Shown: positions 10,090-19,582 of the stretch, piece by piece | How the letters are laid out: each line of letters opens with the position of its first letter | Position numbering within the stretch: position 1 is the stretch's first letter | NCBI GenBank assembly: GCA_905221615.1 | Contig: CAJNDT010000147.1 | Location: 1,002,391 to 1,066,390, forward strand | From: Symbiodinium sp. CCMP2592 | Lineage: Eukaryota > Sar > Dinophyceae > Suessiales > Symbiodiniaceae | DNA: 64,000 nt | Direction: 5' to 3' | The notes under the pieces: model-generated | The model's database searches: none | Told to the model about the DNA's origin: nothing | Seen by the model: only the letters and a program-made list of their open reading frames with translations | Program-made: the position numbers and the translations under genes

Positions 10090-10382
10090 AGAACCCTTAG
10101 GGGACCCTATTATCGAACCCTTCAGTCCCTCGAATACGACCCGTAGGGGGTACCCCTATGGTGCTTACCACGGGTTGTGCAGATGATTGGGATTTACTAT
10201 ACTGAACTTAAAACCCTAGCAACAATTATGATTTTAGCTGTTTCTTAGGGATTATAATAACAAAAAAACTAAAAAATATTTCTAAGTACCCCTAAGTTTA
10301 CTTCTTTTCGAGGGTAGTTGTGGGCCCGCCGCTTGCCATGAAGGCTCAGAGGCTGGCGACGATGAGGGTTCAGGTTATATGT

Positions 10383-10483
10383 GGGAGTTTCCGAAAATAG
10401 GGTACCCTAATATGGTACCCTAAATAGTAGGATCATTATTATAAGGCCCCCAAAATAAGGTACCCCTATTTTCGGAAACTCCC
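10383..10483. mobile_element. Palindromic element, family C (left of a head-to-head pair)
   Basis: 101 bp, GGGAGTTTCCGAAAATAGGG to TTTTCGGAAACTCCC, core AAATAGTAGGATCATTATT. Separated by only ATAT from a second, inverted family C copy at 10488. ATATGT flanks the whole pair (10377-10382 and 10592-10597). Confidence 0.88.
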
Positions 10484-10487
10484 ATAT

Positions 10488-10591
10488 GGGAGTTTTCCAA
10501 AACAAGGGGTACCTCATTTTGGGGCCCTTATAGCAAGGATCCTATACTATTTAGGGTGCTACATTAGGGTCCCCTATTTTCGAAAACTCCC
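10488..10591. mobile_element. Palindromic element, family C (right of pair, inverted)
   Basis: 104 bp, GGGAGTTTTCCAAAACAAGG to TTTTCGAAAACTCCC. Its core AAGGATCCTATACTATTTAGGG is the reverse complement of the left copy's core, so the two are in opposite orientation. Confidence 0.88.
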
Positions 10592-10597
10592 ATATGT

Positions 10598-12862
10598 GTC
10601 GATGTATGGGAAATTAACAACTTTCCCAAAACCAAATCGATACCGAATAATTATAGGGATGGACGGGGACCGTGATCATGCCTTTCAGCCGAAAGACTTG
10701 TGACCATAAACTCCCCCCAAGTGACTAACCACCCCGAAGCCATGTGCCCGGTAATTGACTCGGTTGAACGAGCCGAGTACATGTCATGTAATTTTCTTTG
10801 ATTCCGAAGAAACCAGGGCTTGGTTAGTGGCTGAGCCCGAGCAGCACAGCAACAAACTCTGAACCCCCAACTCCAAACCGCATCCCCCTGAACTCACAAA
10901 ATAAACACATCAGGACCCCAAACAGCAAACCCGCCACCAACAGCCGAACATCGCATCATGGCTCTGCCTTGCTTTTAACCTCAAACCTGAAACCAACTGA
11001 AACCAGAGACTACAGTTTTAGGGTTCAAAACTTAGGGTTTGAGGGTTTAGCAGTTTTGGGCTGTGGGTTTGAGTTTTAGGGTTTAAAGGTGACGGTCTAT
11101 CAGGCATGGAAAACTCACCCTATATAGAGCCTAACTCCGTGAAAAAACTCAAGGCGTTGGGTGCCCAGCATCCAAAGAGGGGTCAGGGACGTGGCTGGCC
11201 TGTGCATCTTGGGGTTTGGGGCTCTTACTGTCTTAGGGTTTAGGGTTTACTCAGCATTGAGATTGCAGTCGAAGAATTCGGGATTCAGGCTTCAAAAGTC
11301 GGGTGTAGGATTTGGTATAGGACGTCTACATTAGTTGTTCAGGATGTGAAAATCATTGTTTAAAGACTTAGATTTTGCGGGATTAGATGCACTCGTCCGG
11401 GATTAACGGCTTCATGTTTAGATCAAATGCAAACTTGAGGTTTGGAATCAGAAATTTAAGATGCTTGCCGACACTGACTAGAAACCCAGAAGCCCGATAG
11501 CCACCAGTACTACAGAGGTTTCCTCGAAGCGCACCAACAAGACCTATTTAGTTTCACAAGGAATCCATGATTAGGGAGTGTTAGGCGCTATGGGTCGGGA
11601 CCCTGCCTGTAATTGAAACGCCACCAAAAACCCTACATCGTATTAACGAAGCACCCATCTACAAAGCCCTTCATTACTTTCGCGGGTCCTGGCAGTCCGA
11701 CACTTAGGCCCTAAATCCTGAAAGATCCACACTCACAGCTTCTGAACCCCTTTCAATTCCTAACACCCCAATGATCAACCCGAAGCCCCAACACCATATC
11801 TCAGACATGCCTAGCCTTTTCACAACACCCTTGAAACCGAAAAGGTGAACAACCCCCTATTGAACCCTAACATTAAAAAAAAAACAAAAACAGATCACTC
11901 TCATTTTAAGAATAGGTCCCTGGCACCCTGCGTTGCCGTGAACCCCAAAGCTCCGATCGTATTTCGAAACACGGATCAAAGCCGGCGACAGCAGTTCAAC
12001 CGAAACTAACCGACAACAACACCGAAACTCTAAACCCTTAAGCTCGCTACCCACCCACCCACCCACCCGCCCGCCCCCACCCACGCACCCACTCACACAA
12101 GCACACTCCTCAACCCACGCCACTGCCTGCCCACCCTCACCCTCACATACAGGGTCCCGGGCCTCGACCTCATCCGGTGTCGAAGAGGCTCGTCTCGCAG
12201 CGTGCGCTGGCTCCACCCCAGCACGCTGCCTCGGCTTCGGCCAATTTGTTTTAAAAGGAATCTTAGAAGGCCATCGACAGGTTGAGGCTGAAAAGTGACG
12301 GGGTGCGTTCGGGGCCTTCATAACCAGAAGCGGGTTTAGACTTCGTATACTAATCAAGGACGGAGAATTCAAGGGCGAGGTGCATAGTTGGGCTTACAGA
12401 TTTCGGAAACAGGACTCGATGTTAGAGTGATCTTAGACTCCTCAACTGAACCACCCGAAAGCTGATGCGAGTTTGGCACTGCACGTCCCAAAACAGCGTC
12501 AAACACAGCTCGAAGTGGAATGCGTGGGCATTGATAACTAAAGTAGGGCTTGGGTTTGGGACATATGATACCTCAGCTATAACAAGGGCCTGTAAGGAAC
12601 CCCGTTGCATTTATTCAGGTATCTACATTGGGTTGGATAGATACCAACATTCATCCTGCATCGGGCTGGCCAAAACTGAAGGCACCACTGTAGTCTGCGT
12701 ATGGTATCCTGACACTAAAACCTATGGGTCGGATCGCTTGTCCTTTGAGCCCTTTGTGCCCAGTCTGACACATGGAACCTAGAGACACACAAGACTATGA
12801 GGCCGAACCTACTGAAGTAAGACTGAAGAAAGTTGAGTACATTCTGGGATATATATATATAT
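10598..12862. other. Gene-poor stretch with telomere-like words
   Basis: Contains TTTAGGG-like words at 11015-11090 and 11235-11250, an (ACCC)n run at 12045-12090, a small hairpin ACTCGG-CCGAGT at about 10759-10780, and a TA run at 12850-12862. The minus-strand frame over 11857-12372 (171 codons) runs through the ACCC tract and has no recognisable domain, so it is not called. Confidence 0.5.
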
Positions 12863-12962
12863 AATGTAGAAACCTGATCAAGAAACCTTGAGCCTTTGTT
12901 CCTGATATGAATGCTACTATTTGGGGGTTGTAGGACCACGGCTTCTTCATACATTATCCTAG
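12863..12962. mobile_element. Decayed palindromic element, family H
   Basis: Left arm TGTAGAAACCTGATCAAG, right arm CTTCTTCATACATTATCC, core GCTACTATTTGGGGGTTGT. Matches the better copies at 37470 and 60756. Confidence 0.65.
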
Positions 12963-13318
12963 GTAATTGCAGCATCGTACTACTCTCTAACTCCCCCTTC
13001 GCCTCCAAGCACTTACACGCTCAGCCTGATCGAAGACAATATGTCCGACGTCCGCTATGCGCAGGAAGCGCTAAGCCCGTGTGTCCTGGGACGAAAGCCC
13101 TGTGCCACGCAACGAGACATGAATGCAACAAGCTCAACAAACAAGAAACTTTCGCTAACGCAAAGACACTCCGAAATCCTGAAAGAAGCCCTCAACCCCT
13201 ATACATCCTAACGGCCCAAAAGAATCTCTAAACTCTTATCTAAGCTCTATCAGCCCCGAAATCCCACAAACGTAAGTCCTAAACCCAACGAGACCCCAAA
13301 TGCCCTCTATTTAAAAAG

Positions 13319-13421
13319 GTTGGTTCATGGGTACTTATAAGTGCGGTTATAAGTCCCCTATGGTTTGATCCTTATTAGGAGGACCCCAAAATAAGGTACC
13401 CCTAATTTTCGGAAACTCCCA
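13319..13421. mobile_element. Chimeric element: left half family D, right half family C
   Basis: 13319-13354 matches the family D left arm (GGTTCATGGGTACTTATAAG). From about 13368 the sequence is the family C right half (GATCCTTATTA... CCCCTAATTTTCGGAAACTC). The two ends are not complementary to each other, unlike every intact copy. Confidence 0.8.
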
Positions 13422-13719
13422 TTGGGGCCCTCTTGATTTCTGGGAGCCCCGACGAGGTGATTCGACCTTTCGACCCGAATCGCCGACCTTGGCCCGAAAA
13501 AGGTGCTGAAAAGAGCAAACAAGGGCTCTAGGGGCTTCTCATGAGGTTTTGGGGAGGGTTTGGGGTTGGGGCGGTTGATGGGATTTTCGGTCTTCCGGTG
13601 GGTTTGTAAATTTCTCTTGAGGTTCGGCCTATGGACTGTTCATGGAGCTGTAAGGGTTGGGGTCTCGGAGGTTTTGGGTTTATGATTCATGCATCTAGGC
13701 TTTCAGGCTCTAGGGTTTA

Positions 13720-13809
13720 CCCAGAGGCCCCAAAGTAGTTCCTTGTTGGGACTACCCTAAAGGATTCCATATACGAACCCCAAAAAGGAACTACTTTGGG
13801 GCCTTTGGG
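13720..13809. mobile_element. Palindromic element, family E
   Basis: 90 bp, CCCAGAGGCCCCAAAGTAG to CTACTTTGGGGCCTTTGGG, flanked by TA/TA (13718-13719, 13810-13811). Confidence 0.9.
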
Positions 13810-13939
13810 TAGAGTTACTGGCTCTCCCACAGTCTGGTCTAGGGTGTTCGACTGGTTGGGTTCAGCCTTGAAAGGGCTTGGGGTTTAGGGCTTAACCAGC
13901 ACCCCCCACGTACCTTTCAACAGAGCCTTGTGGTCCTTA

Positions 13940-14048
13940 CCCTAAGGCTCCATGTACCGATATAGTAGGCACTTAGAACTTAAAGTGCCTATATAGGGAC
14001 CTCTTTAAGGCTTAAGTATCTACTATAAACGTACATGGAGCCTATGGG
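13940..14048. mobile_element. Palindromic element, family M
   Basis: 109 bp, CCCTAAGGCTCCATGTACC to GTACATGGAGCCTATGGG, flanked by TTA/TTA (13937-13939, 14049-14051). Interior inverted words: TATAGTAGGCACTTAG near the left end and CTTAAGTATCTACTATA near the right. Confidence 0.85.
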
Positions 14049-14599
14049 TTAATTGTGGGTATAACAGAGGGTGCTGTCAGGGCTTAGGCTATTGGGGCTT
14101 CCGGGGTTCAGGGTTTGGTGATACGGATTGGAGCTTAGGGGTTTAGGACTCAGCTTGTCAAATTGCAGGGGGGTCTGGGCTTTAGGGCTGTAGCCTTCCC
14201 GGATTTAGCACCGAAGCATTTAAGGTAGAAGACCACGAGGATGCCCGCTAAACACTGGCTGCAAGGGCCGGGCTTTCTGTAGTAGGGTCTCCAGAAAGAC
14301 GATACTGCGACCAAGACTGTCCCTTAAGACTTTAGATAGCCCCAAACTAGGTACGACTTATAAATTTTCGACCCCGGCGTAGGCACTGTTTGTATACTTG
14401 GAGTCTCAGGGTGTAGTATCTTTAACATGAAGGCGCGATAATTTCAACCGTACTTGCCATGCGAAAAGCCCACAGCCCCACGATTCCCTCTGTGAAAGCC
14501 CTTGCGTATAAATACTTGGTCGCGTCAGTCTTTTGAAAAACAGCTATATTATTTAGGTTAAGGCTTAACTAGATAAGGGCCAAGGGGTATCGGGCTCTC

Positions 14600-14925
14600 T
14601 TGGGGAACCCGGAACCCTAAACGCTAAACCCTACCTAGACCCCCCAACTACCCTCTAATTATGCCCGAAATACCCAGAATGATTAACCACCATAAGTGCT
14701 CTGTTAAAAGGCATCCCTGAACCCGCGAACCCTAAACCCCTAAATCCCAAACTCCTACACCCTAATCCTCATACCCTATAGCCTATAATCCCTAAACCCT
14801 GAAGCCATAACTCCCAAACTCCTAAAACCGAATCCTTGTACCCTAATCCCTAAACCCCTAACTCCCAAACTCCTACACCCTAATCCTCATACCCTATAAT
14901 CCCTAAACCCTGAACCCGGGAAGCG
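14600..14925. repeat. Degenerate CCCTAAA-strand repeat block
   Basis: CCCTAAACCCCTAAATCCC, CTCCTACACCCTAATCCTC and CCCTATAATCCCTAAACC recur about 120-130 bp apart. This is the complementary-strand counterpart of the TTTAGGG-strand array that begins at 14991. Confidence 0.75.
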
Positions 14926-14990
14926 CGGCCTGCCATCAGTCTCCCGCCTACCTCCTCTACCTGGGCGTCGGAGGGCAGGAAAGGGTTGAG

Positions 14991-15405
14991 GGATTAGGGT
15001 TCACAGTTCAGGGTTTAGGTTTTAGGAGTTTAGGGTTTATAGAGGGATTAGGATTTAGGGTTCAGGGTTTAGGTTTCAGGAGTTTAGGGTTTATAGAGGG
15101 ATTAGGATTTAAGGTTCAGGGTTTAGTTTTTAGGAGTTTAGGGTTTATAGAGGGATTAGGATTCACAGTTCAGGGTTTAGTTTTTAGGAGTTTAGGGTTT
15201 ACAGAGGGATTAGGGTTTACAGTTCAGGGTTTAGTTTTTAGGAGTTTAGGGTTTATAGAGGGATTAGGATTTAGGGTTCAGGGTTTAGTTTTTAGGGTTT
15301 AGGGTTTATAGAGGGATTAGGATTTAGGGTTCAGGGTTTAGGTTTTAGGAGTTTAAGGTTTATAGAGGGATTAGGATTCAGGGTTCAGGTTTTAGGGTGA
15401 TTAAA
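14991..15405. repeat. 54-bp telomere-like tandem array
   Basis: GGATTAGG recurs at 14991, 15045, 15099, 15153, 15207, 15261, 15313 and 15368, giving a 54-bp period (one 52, one 55). Each unit has TTCAGGGTTTAG and GGAGTTTAGGGTTTATAGAG. About 7.5 units. Confidence 0.92.
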
Positions 15406-15584
15406 AACCCTCTGCCATTAGATTTAGTTCGCAACGATGGGTTTGGGGTTTCAGGTTCAGCGCTTTAGGGTTCAGAGTCTAGGGCAAAAGCCTATGGCTC
15501 AACGCCTGGCTTTGGCATTGGCCCAAACCCGAGATTTTCAGATTCAAGGTGCAAGGGCGAGGTCCCCCTGACTCCCTGATTCCC

Positions 15585-15625
15585 AAACCCTAAACCCTAA
15601 ACCCTGAACCCTAAACCCTAAACCG
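15585..15625. repeat. Short (CCCTAAA)n tract
   Basis: Four to five near-perfect CCCTAAA/CCCTGAA units. A TAGATAGA tetranucleotide run follows at 15841-15858. Confidence 0.85.
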
Positions 15626-15870
15626 CTGAATGTTAAGTTTATGGCTTTCGTGGGTCCTTAAGGTTCAAGCCCTTGGGCTTCAGGTTTAAGGTTCGAAGTC
15701 TGAGACTCTAAGAGTTTTGGGGTTTAGGTGTAGCCCTGAGGGCAATGTCCATTAGGGTGCGGTTTGGGGGGTATTCGGGTGGCAGGCTTAGCCTTCACAC
15801 CCCAACCTTGAGACACTTGAATGCGCAATCGTCTAAGTCTTAGATAGATAGATAGATAGGGCTTAGGGTC

Positions 15871-15977
15871 CTACTGTTGATGATATAAATCCTGCATGAC
15901 CCTTAATAAGGAATATACCATAATTCCCATAATTTAGGGTCCTTAAGGTCATGCAGGATTTATATCATCAACCGTAG
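15871..15977. mobile_element. Palindromic element, family F
   Basis: CTACTGTTGATGATATAAAT to TTTATATCATCAACCGTAG, with AATCCTGCATGACC/GGTCATGCAGGATT just inside and a core AAGGAATATACCATAATTCC. Confidence 0.88.
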
Positions 15978-16148
15978 GGCTTGTGCTTTAAGCCCTCGAC
16001 CCTGTGAACCTAAACCCTTAACCCGACAGTTCCTGAACAAGAACCCAGCTTAGGTCCAAGGAAAGCTCTGGCATGGGAGTCATCCTCCGGCCCAAAGCCA
16101 CTTACCGGAATTCGGAATCAGGGTTTAGGCTTCAGGCTTAGGGATTTG

Positions 16149-16235
16149 AATAATTAGAATAGGGCTTAGGGGGTAATTTATGCTATAAATATAATAAGGA
16201 ACCCTGCAAGACCCTGTTCTAATTAATTAAGGCCC
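16149..16235. repeat. Imperfect inverted repeat, AATTAGAATAGGG arms
   Basis: AATAATTAGAATAGGGC and GACCCTGTTCTAATTAATT bound an AT-rich core with ATAATAAGGAACCC. The arm word GATTAGAATAGGG also occurs at 43659. Confidence 0.6.
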
Positions 16236-16339
16236 CTATGAGTCAGGTTTAGGGTTTACGGTTTCCGGGAGCTGAGGTACCCCGCGATGATGCTGCGAGA
16301 AGGTCTTTGGGCTTTGGTTCTGGTGGAAACAATGTTTAG

Positions 16340-16385
16340 GGCCTTTTAGGGTTTAGGGTTTAGGGGTTTAGGGTAGGGTTTAGGG
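16340..16385. repeat. (TTTAGGG)n tract
   Basis: Four TTTAGGG-like units with one extra G. A matching CCCTAAA tract of five units lies at about 16757-16795. Confidence 0.85.
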
Positions 16386-16924
16386 CTGCTAGAAACCAAC
16401 ACAAGCAAGCAAACCGTGCAGTTTGTCACATCACAAGCTTGCTGTTGCTTCACGACACTTGGTGACTTGGTGCATTAACACACAAATCTCCGAACCCAGA
16501 TCGAGTAATAATGATCCGAAGCAAGTACCCAGACCCCTGAAACCACATTCTTGAACACAAAGGCCCACCTAAGCCCTAACTAATTTAACCCTGAAGACCC
16601 TACTCTACTCTAGCTAGTTAGATCCACTCGGCTTCCACCATTGCATCCCGAGGGCACGCAAAACTTGGACACCGCCAGCACCATGCATAGCAGTTTTGAT
16701 TCAGGATGCTTGGGGGTTGCCCTAAGGCTCGAAGGATTGGTTGCTGGGCACCAAGACCATACCCTAAACCCTAAACCCTAAACCCTAAACCATAAAAGGC
16801 TGGGGGCTTTAGGCCTCGGCCTTCGTGCAGGCTTTCTTGCGGGTAACTGTGTGGGACTTGGGGGTTCTAGACTGCTCGGCTGTTCAGAAGAAAGCACAAA
16901 ACAAATTTAGGGAGCAGTCTTTCA

Positions 16925-17021
16925 CTAGGTTGGCCCCTTAAAGCCTCTGAAAAATATTCGTAAATAGGGTCCTACTAAACCCAATAAGGGAAAATATAAA
17001 ATGTCCCAAAGGCCTACCTAG
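16925..17021. mobile_element. Palindromic element, family P
   Basis: 97 bp, CTAGGTTGGCCCCTTAAAG to AAAGGCCTACCTAG. Flanked by TTCA on both sides (16921-16924, 17022-17025), a perfect 4-bp target duplication. The second copy (31719) is the same length with a different 4-bp duplication. Confidence 0.92.
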
Positions 17022-17723
17022 TTCATCTTGTGGGGGTCTTGCACTAGAACTGCTGGGGTTTAAGCTTCAGGATTTCGGGTTTGGGCGGTTCAACTAGCAC
17101 AGGAGGCAACGCTCAGAAGGATCGGAATTCCTGTGCTGGAGCCAACATCACCCGTTCTTTGCGAAGTCGGAATTGAAAACAAACCGCCAAAAGCCAATCC
17201 CAGACACCGAAACCCTATCTTAGGGGCCTTGACTCGCAGACCATGGTTTCTTCTGGGGGGGGGGGGGTTGCAGGACTCACTGGCCCAAAACCAAGGAAAT
17301 AAACGTTGAAACTTTCAGAATCGACTACCTTATACGAACCCCAAAAGTTGAAAAGTTGAGTTTGCAGTCAATAATGAGAGGATAAGGACCTAAGGTCAAG
17401 CACGAGTAATTATTGATTATCCACACTAATCCTTGCGCAATACCCAGATGCACGGCACGAACCCACGTGCTCCCAGCAGTACTGAAGGTAATCACGGACT
17501 TATAGTAACCCCCTCCCACGTATAGCAAGCATCTGCAGGTATCTCAGCCTATACGTGCACATACAGACACGTTAGAAACTGCGTGCATGTTTGTCTAACT
17601 GTGTGCATGCATGCATGTATGTATCGCGTATGTGTCCATCGCAACTACAGACGAAGAGGCCTCGTCCTGAGTCCATGCAAAAAGCAAGCATCCTCACACA
17701 ACTCCATACTCTAATCATCACAT

Positions 17724-17827
17724 GCGTGGTTGTCAAAATCATAGTCCCTTTGGGGTCCCTTTTTATAATACGGCCCTTATTATTTATAGGGTACCCCAAA
17801 AGGGGACCACGATTTTGGCAACCACCC
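17724..17827. mobile_element. Palindromic element, family I
   Basis: 104 bp, GCGTGGTTGTCAAAATCATA to CACGATTTTGGCAACCACCC, flanked by ACAT/ACAT (17720-17723, 17828-17831). Confidence 0.88.
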
Positions 17828-17920
17828 ACATCCGTGGCCATCGACTGCAATCAAGGGGTCGTTACCCGCCAAGAGGCTTAGGGGCTACAGGCGTTCCCCG
17901 AAAACGAAGCATCTGCAAAA

Positions 17921-18022
17921 GGGAGTTTCCGAAAATTAGGGGTACCTTCTTTGGGGGTCCTTATAACAAGGATCCTACTATTTGGGGTACTATATTAGGG
18001 TCCCCTATTTTCGGAAACTCCC
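17921..18022. mobile_element. Palindromic element, family C
   Basis: 102 bp, GGGAGTTTCCGAAAATTAGG to TTTTCGGAAACTCCC, core AAGGATCCTACTATTTGGGG. No target duplication seen. Confidence 0.88.
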
Positions 18023-18137
18023 GTATCGGGGACCTACCTGAAGGTTTGGGTGAGCATGACTCCAGTGCTAACGGCCTGTGCGGGCTGCTAGGTTTCGGCT
18101 TGCATCTCCGTCTTCCTGCTTTAAGCAATCACTAAAG

Positions 18138-18345
18138 CCTAAAACCCTCAACCTTAAACCTTGGCAGAAACCACCAAATCCCAAAACTTTATAAGCCCTA
18201 ACTAAGCCCCACGACCCTGAACCCTAAACCCCAAACTCTAACCCTTTGCCCTAGGCCCCACAACCCTGATTCCTAAACCCTGAACCCTCAACCCCCAATC
18301 CCAAACTCTAATTAAGCCCTAAACCCCAAAATCCCAAACTCTCCC
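18138..18345. repeat. Degenerate CCCTAAA-like filler
   Basis: Words such as CCCTGAACCCTAAACC, CCCAAACTCTAA and AGCCCTAAACCCC repeat irregularly. No gene. Confidence 0.7.
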
Positions 18346-18349
18346 AGAG

Positions 18350-18437
18350 GGTCCAAGTACTCCCTATTCTAGGACTTTGGGGCCATTTTAGGTACCAAAA
18401 GCCATAAATAGGAGCTACTTGGGCCCTTACGGTCTGA
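18350..18437. repeat. Inverted-repeat element, single copy
   Basis: GGTCCAAGTACTCCCTATT and AATAGGAGCTACTTGGGCCC form the arms; the core has TTTGGGGCCATTTTAGG. Family E-like size but different ends. Confidence 0.6.
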
Positions 18438-18563
18438 GCCCAGAGGCCCTCCACCCTGAACGCACCTGGATGGGATGTTGCTCCGACTGCTTGGAGGGGC
18501 CCGAGTTCCGTGCAAGGACGTAGTCGAAAGCAACCTCACAAGTCACACTACGGCGATGATTTT

Positions 18564-19519
18564 TAAATACCCGGACATCTAAACAAGTTAAACAGGTGTG
18601 TCATACTACTTCCGTGGGCATTGTCTCTGGGCCGACAAATTTTAAAACACACGGAAAGACAACAACACGAGACTCCAGCCCGCAGACTCCGTCCTCCAAC
18701 CTTCGCCTCTCCAGCCCTCTTCCCAGCCCTTCAGCCCTCCAGCCCTCCAGCCTTCCAACCCCTCCTGCCATCCAGCCAGCCTTCCAACCTTCCAGCCTTC
18801 CAGCAGCCTTCCAGCCTTCCAGTTTCAGCCCCTCCATCCAGCCTTCCACCCTTCCAGCGCCTCCATCCAGCCTTCCAGCCCCGCCAGTCTTCCAACCTTC
18901 CAACCTTCTATTGAGAATGACGGGCTGGAAGGAAGGCTGGAAGGCTGAAGGCTGGAAGGCTGGAAGGCTGGAAGGCTGGAAGGCTGGAAGGCTGGAAGGC
19001 TGGAAGGCTGGAGGGCTGGAGGGCTGGAGGGCTGGAGGGCTGGAGGGCTGGAAGGCTGGAAGGCAGGAGGGCTGGAAGTGGGGAGCCTGGAAGGCTGGAA
19101 GGCTGGAAGGCTGGAGGGCTGGAGGGCTGGAAGGCTGGAAGGCTGGAAGGAGGCTGGGAAGGCTGGAAGGCTGGAAGGCTGGAGGGCTGGAAGGCTGGTA
19201 GCCAACCTCCTCCCACCCACCCCCACCCACCCCACCCACCCCAACCCACCCCACCCACCCCACCCACCCCACCCACCCCACCCACCCCCACCCAACCTCC
19301 TCCCAACCCACTCCCAACCTCCTCCCAGCTGGAAGGCTGGAAGGCTGGAAGGCTGGAGGGCTGGAAGGCTGGAAGGCTGGAAGGCTGGAGGCTTGGCAGG
19401 CTGGAAGGCTGGAGGGCTGGAAGTAAACACCCGGAGCTAAAACATACGGATTAAAACAGGTGTCTCATACTACCTCTGTTTGGATCTTGGGTTGCCCGCC
19501 CCCCACATGTTTTAAAATT
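18564..19519. repeat. Inverted GGCTGGAAGG minisatellite between diverged direct repeats
   Basis: 18690-18905 is made of CCTTCCAGCC-type 10-bp units, then 18925-19200 of the complementary GGCTGGAAGG units. 19203-19325 is a (CCCACC)n block, and 19330-19425 is GGCTGGAAGG again. A unit of about 85-95 bp containing ACAGGTGT, TCATACTAC and TTTTAAAA is present at 18564-18652 and again, diverged, at 19426-19519. The long Pro/Ser or Trp/Gly-rich frames on both strands are products of the repeat, not genes. Confidence 0.88.
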
Positions 19520-19524
19520 CTCAC

Positions 19525-19582
19525 CGTACCCTAAACCCTATATACACCCTAAACCCTATATAAACCCTAAACCATAAACCCT
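19525..19582. repeat. CCCTAAA tract with TATA interruptions
   Basis: CCCTAAACCCTATATACACC is repeated with variation about three times. Confidence 0.8.

Larger units (their letters stand above)
7161..10094 (+). mobile_element. Complete non-autonomous LTR retrotransposon (Gag-like ORF, no pol)
   Basis: Two 334-bp direct repeats (7166-7499 and 9756-10089) bound a 2256-bp interior. Each repeat starts TGTTGAA and ends TTCAACA, the TG...CA plus short inverted termini typical of LTRs. AGAAC lies immediately outside both ends (7161-7165, 10090-10094), a perfect 5-bp target duplication. AAGGAGGAG abuts the 3' LTR, as a polypurine tract should. By eye the LTRs differ at only two positions, so the insertion is recent. 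The interior encodes one Gag-like ORF and then about 650 bp without a convincing frame. No protease, integrase, reverse transcriptase or RNase H frame exists, so an autonomous relative must supply them. The superfamily is not proven. Confidence 0.93.

Noticed and set aside
11857-12372. 171-codon minus-strand frame
   Set aside because: Includes an (ACCC)n run and no recognisable domain.
14340-14375. AACTAGGTACGACTTATAAA as another family P arm
   Set aside because: Only the CTAGGT tip matches and there is no complementary arm downstream.
18601-19440. Open frames of 120-238 codons on both strands
   Set aside because: All are translations of the GGCTGGAAGG and CCCACC repeats; open on both strands and with no non-repeat sequence.
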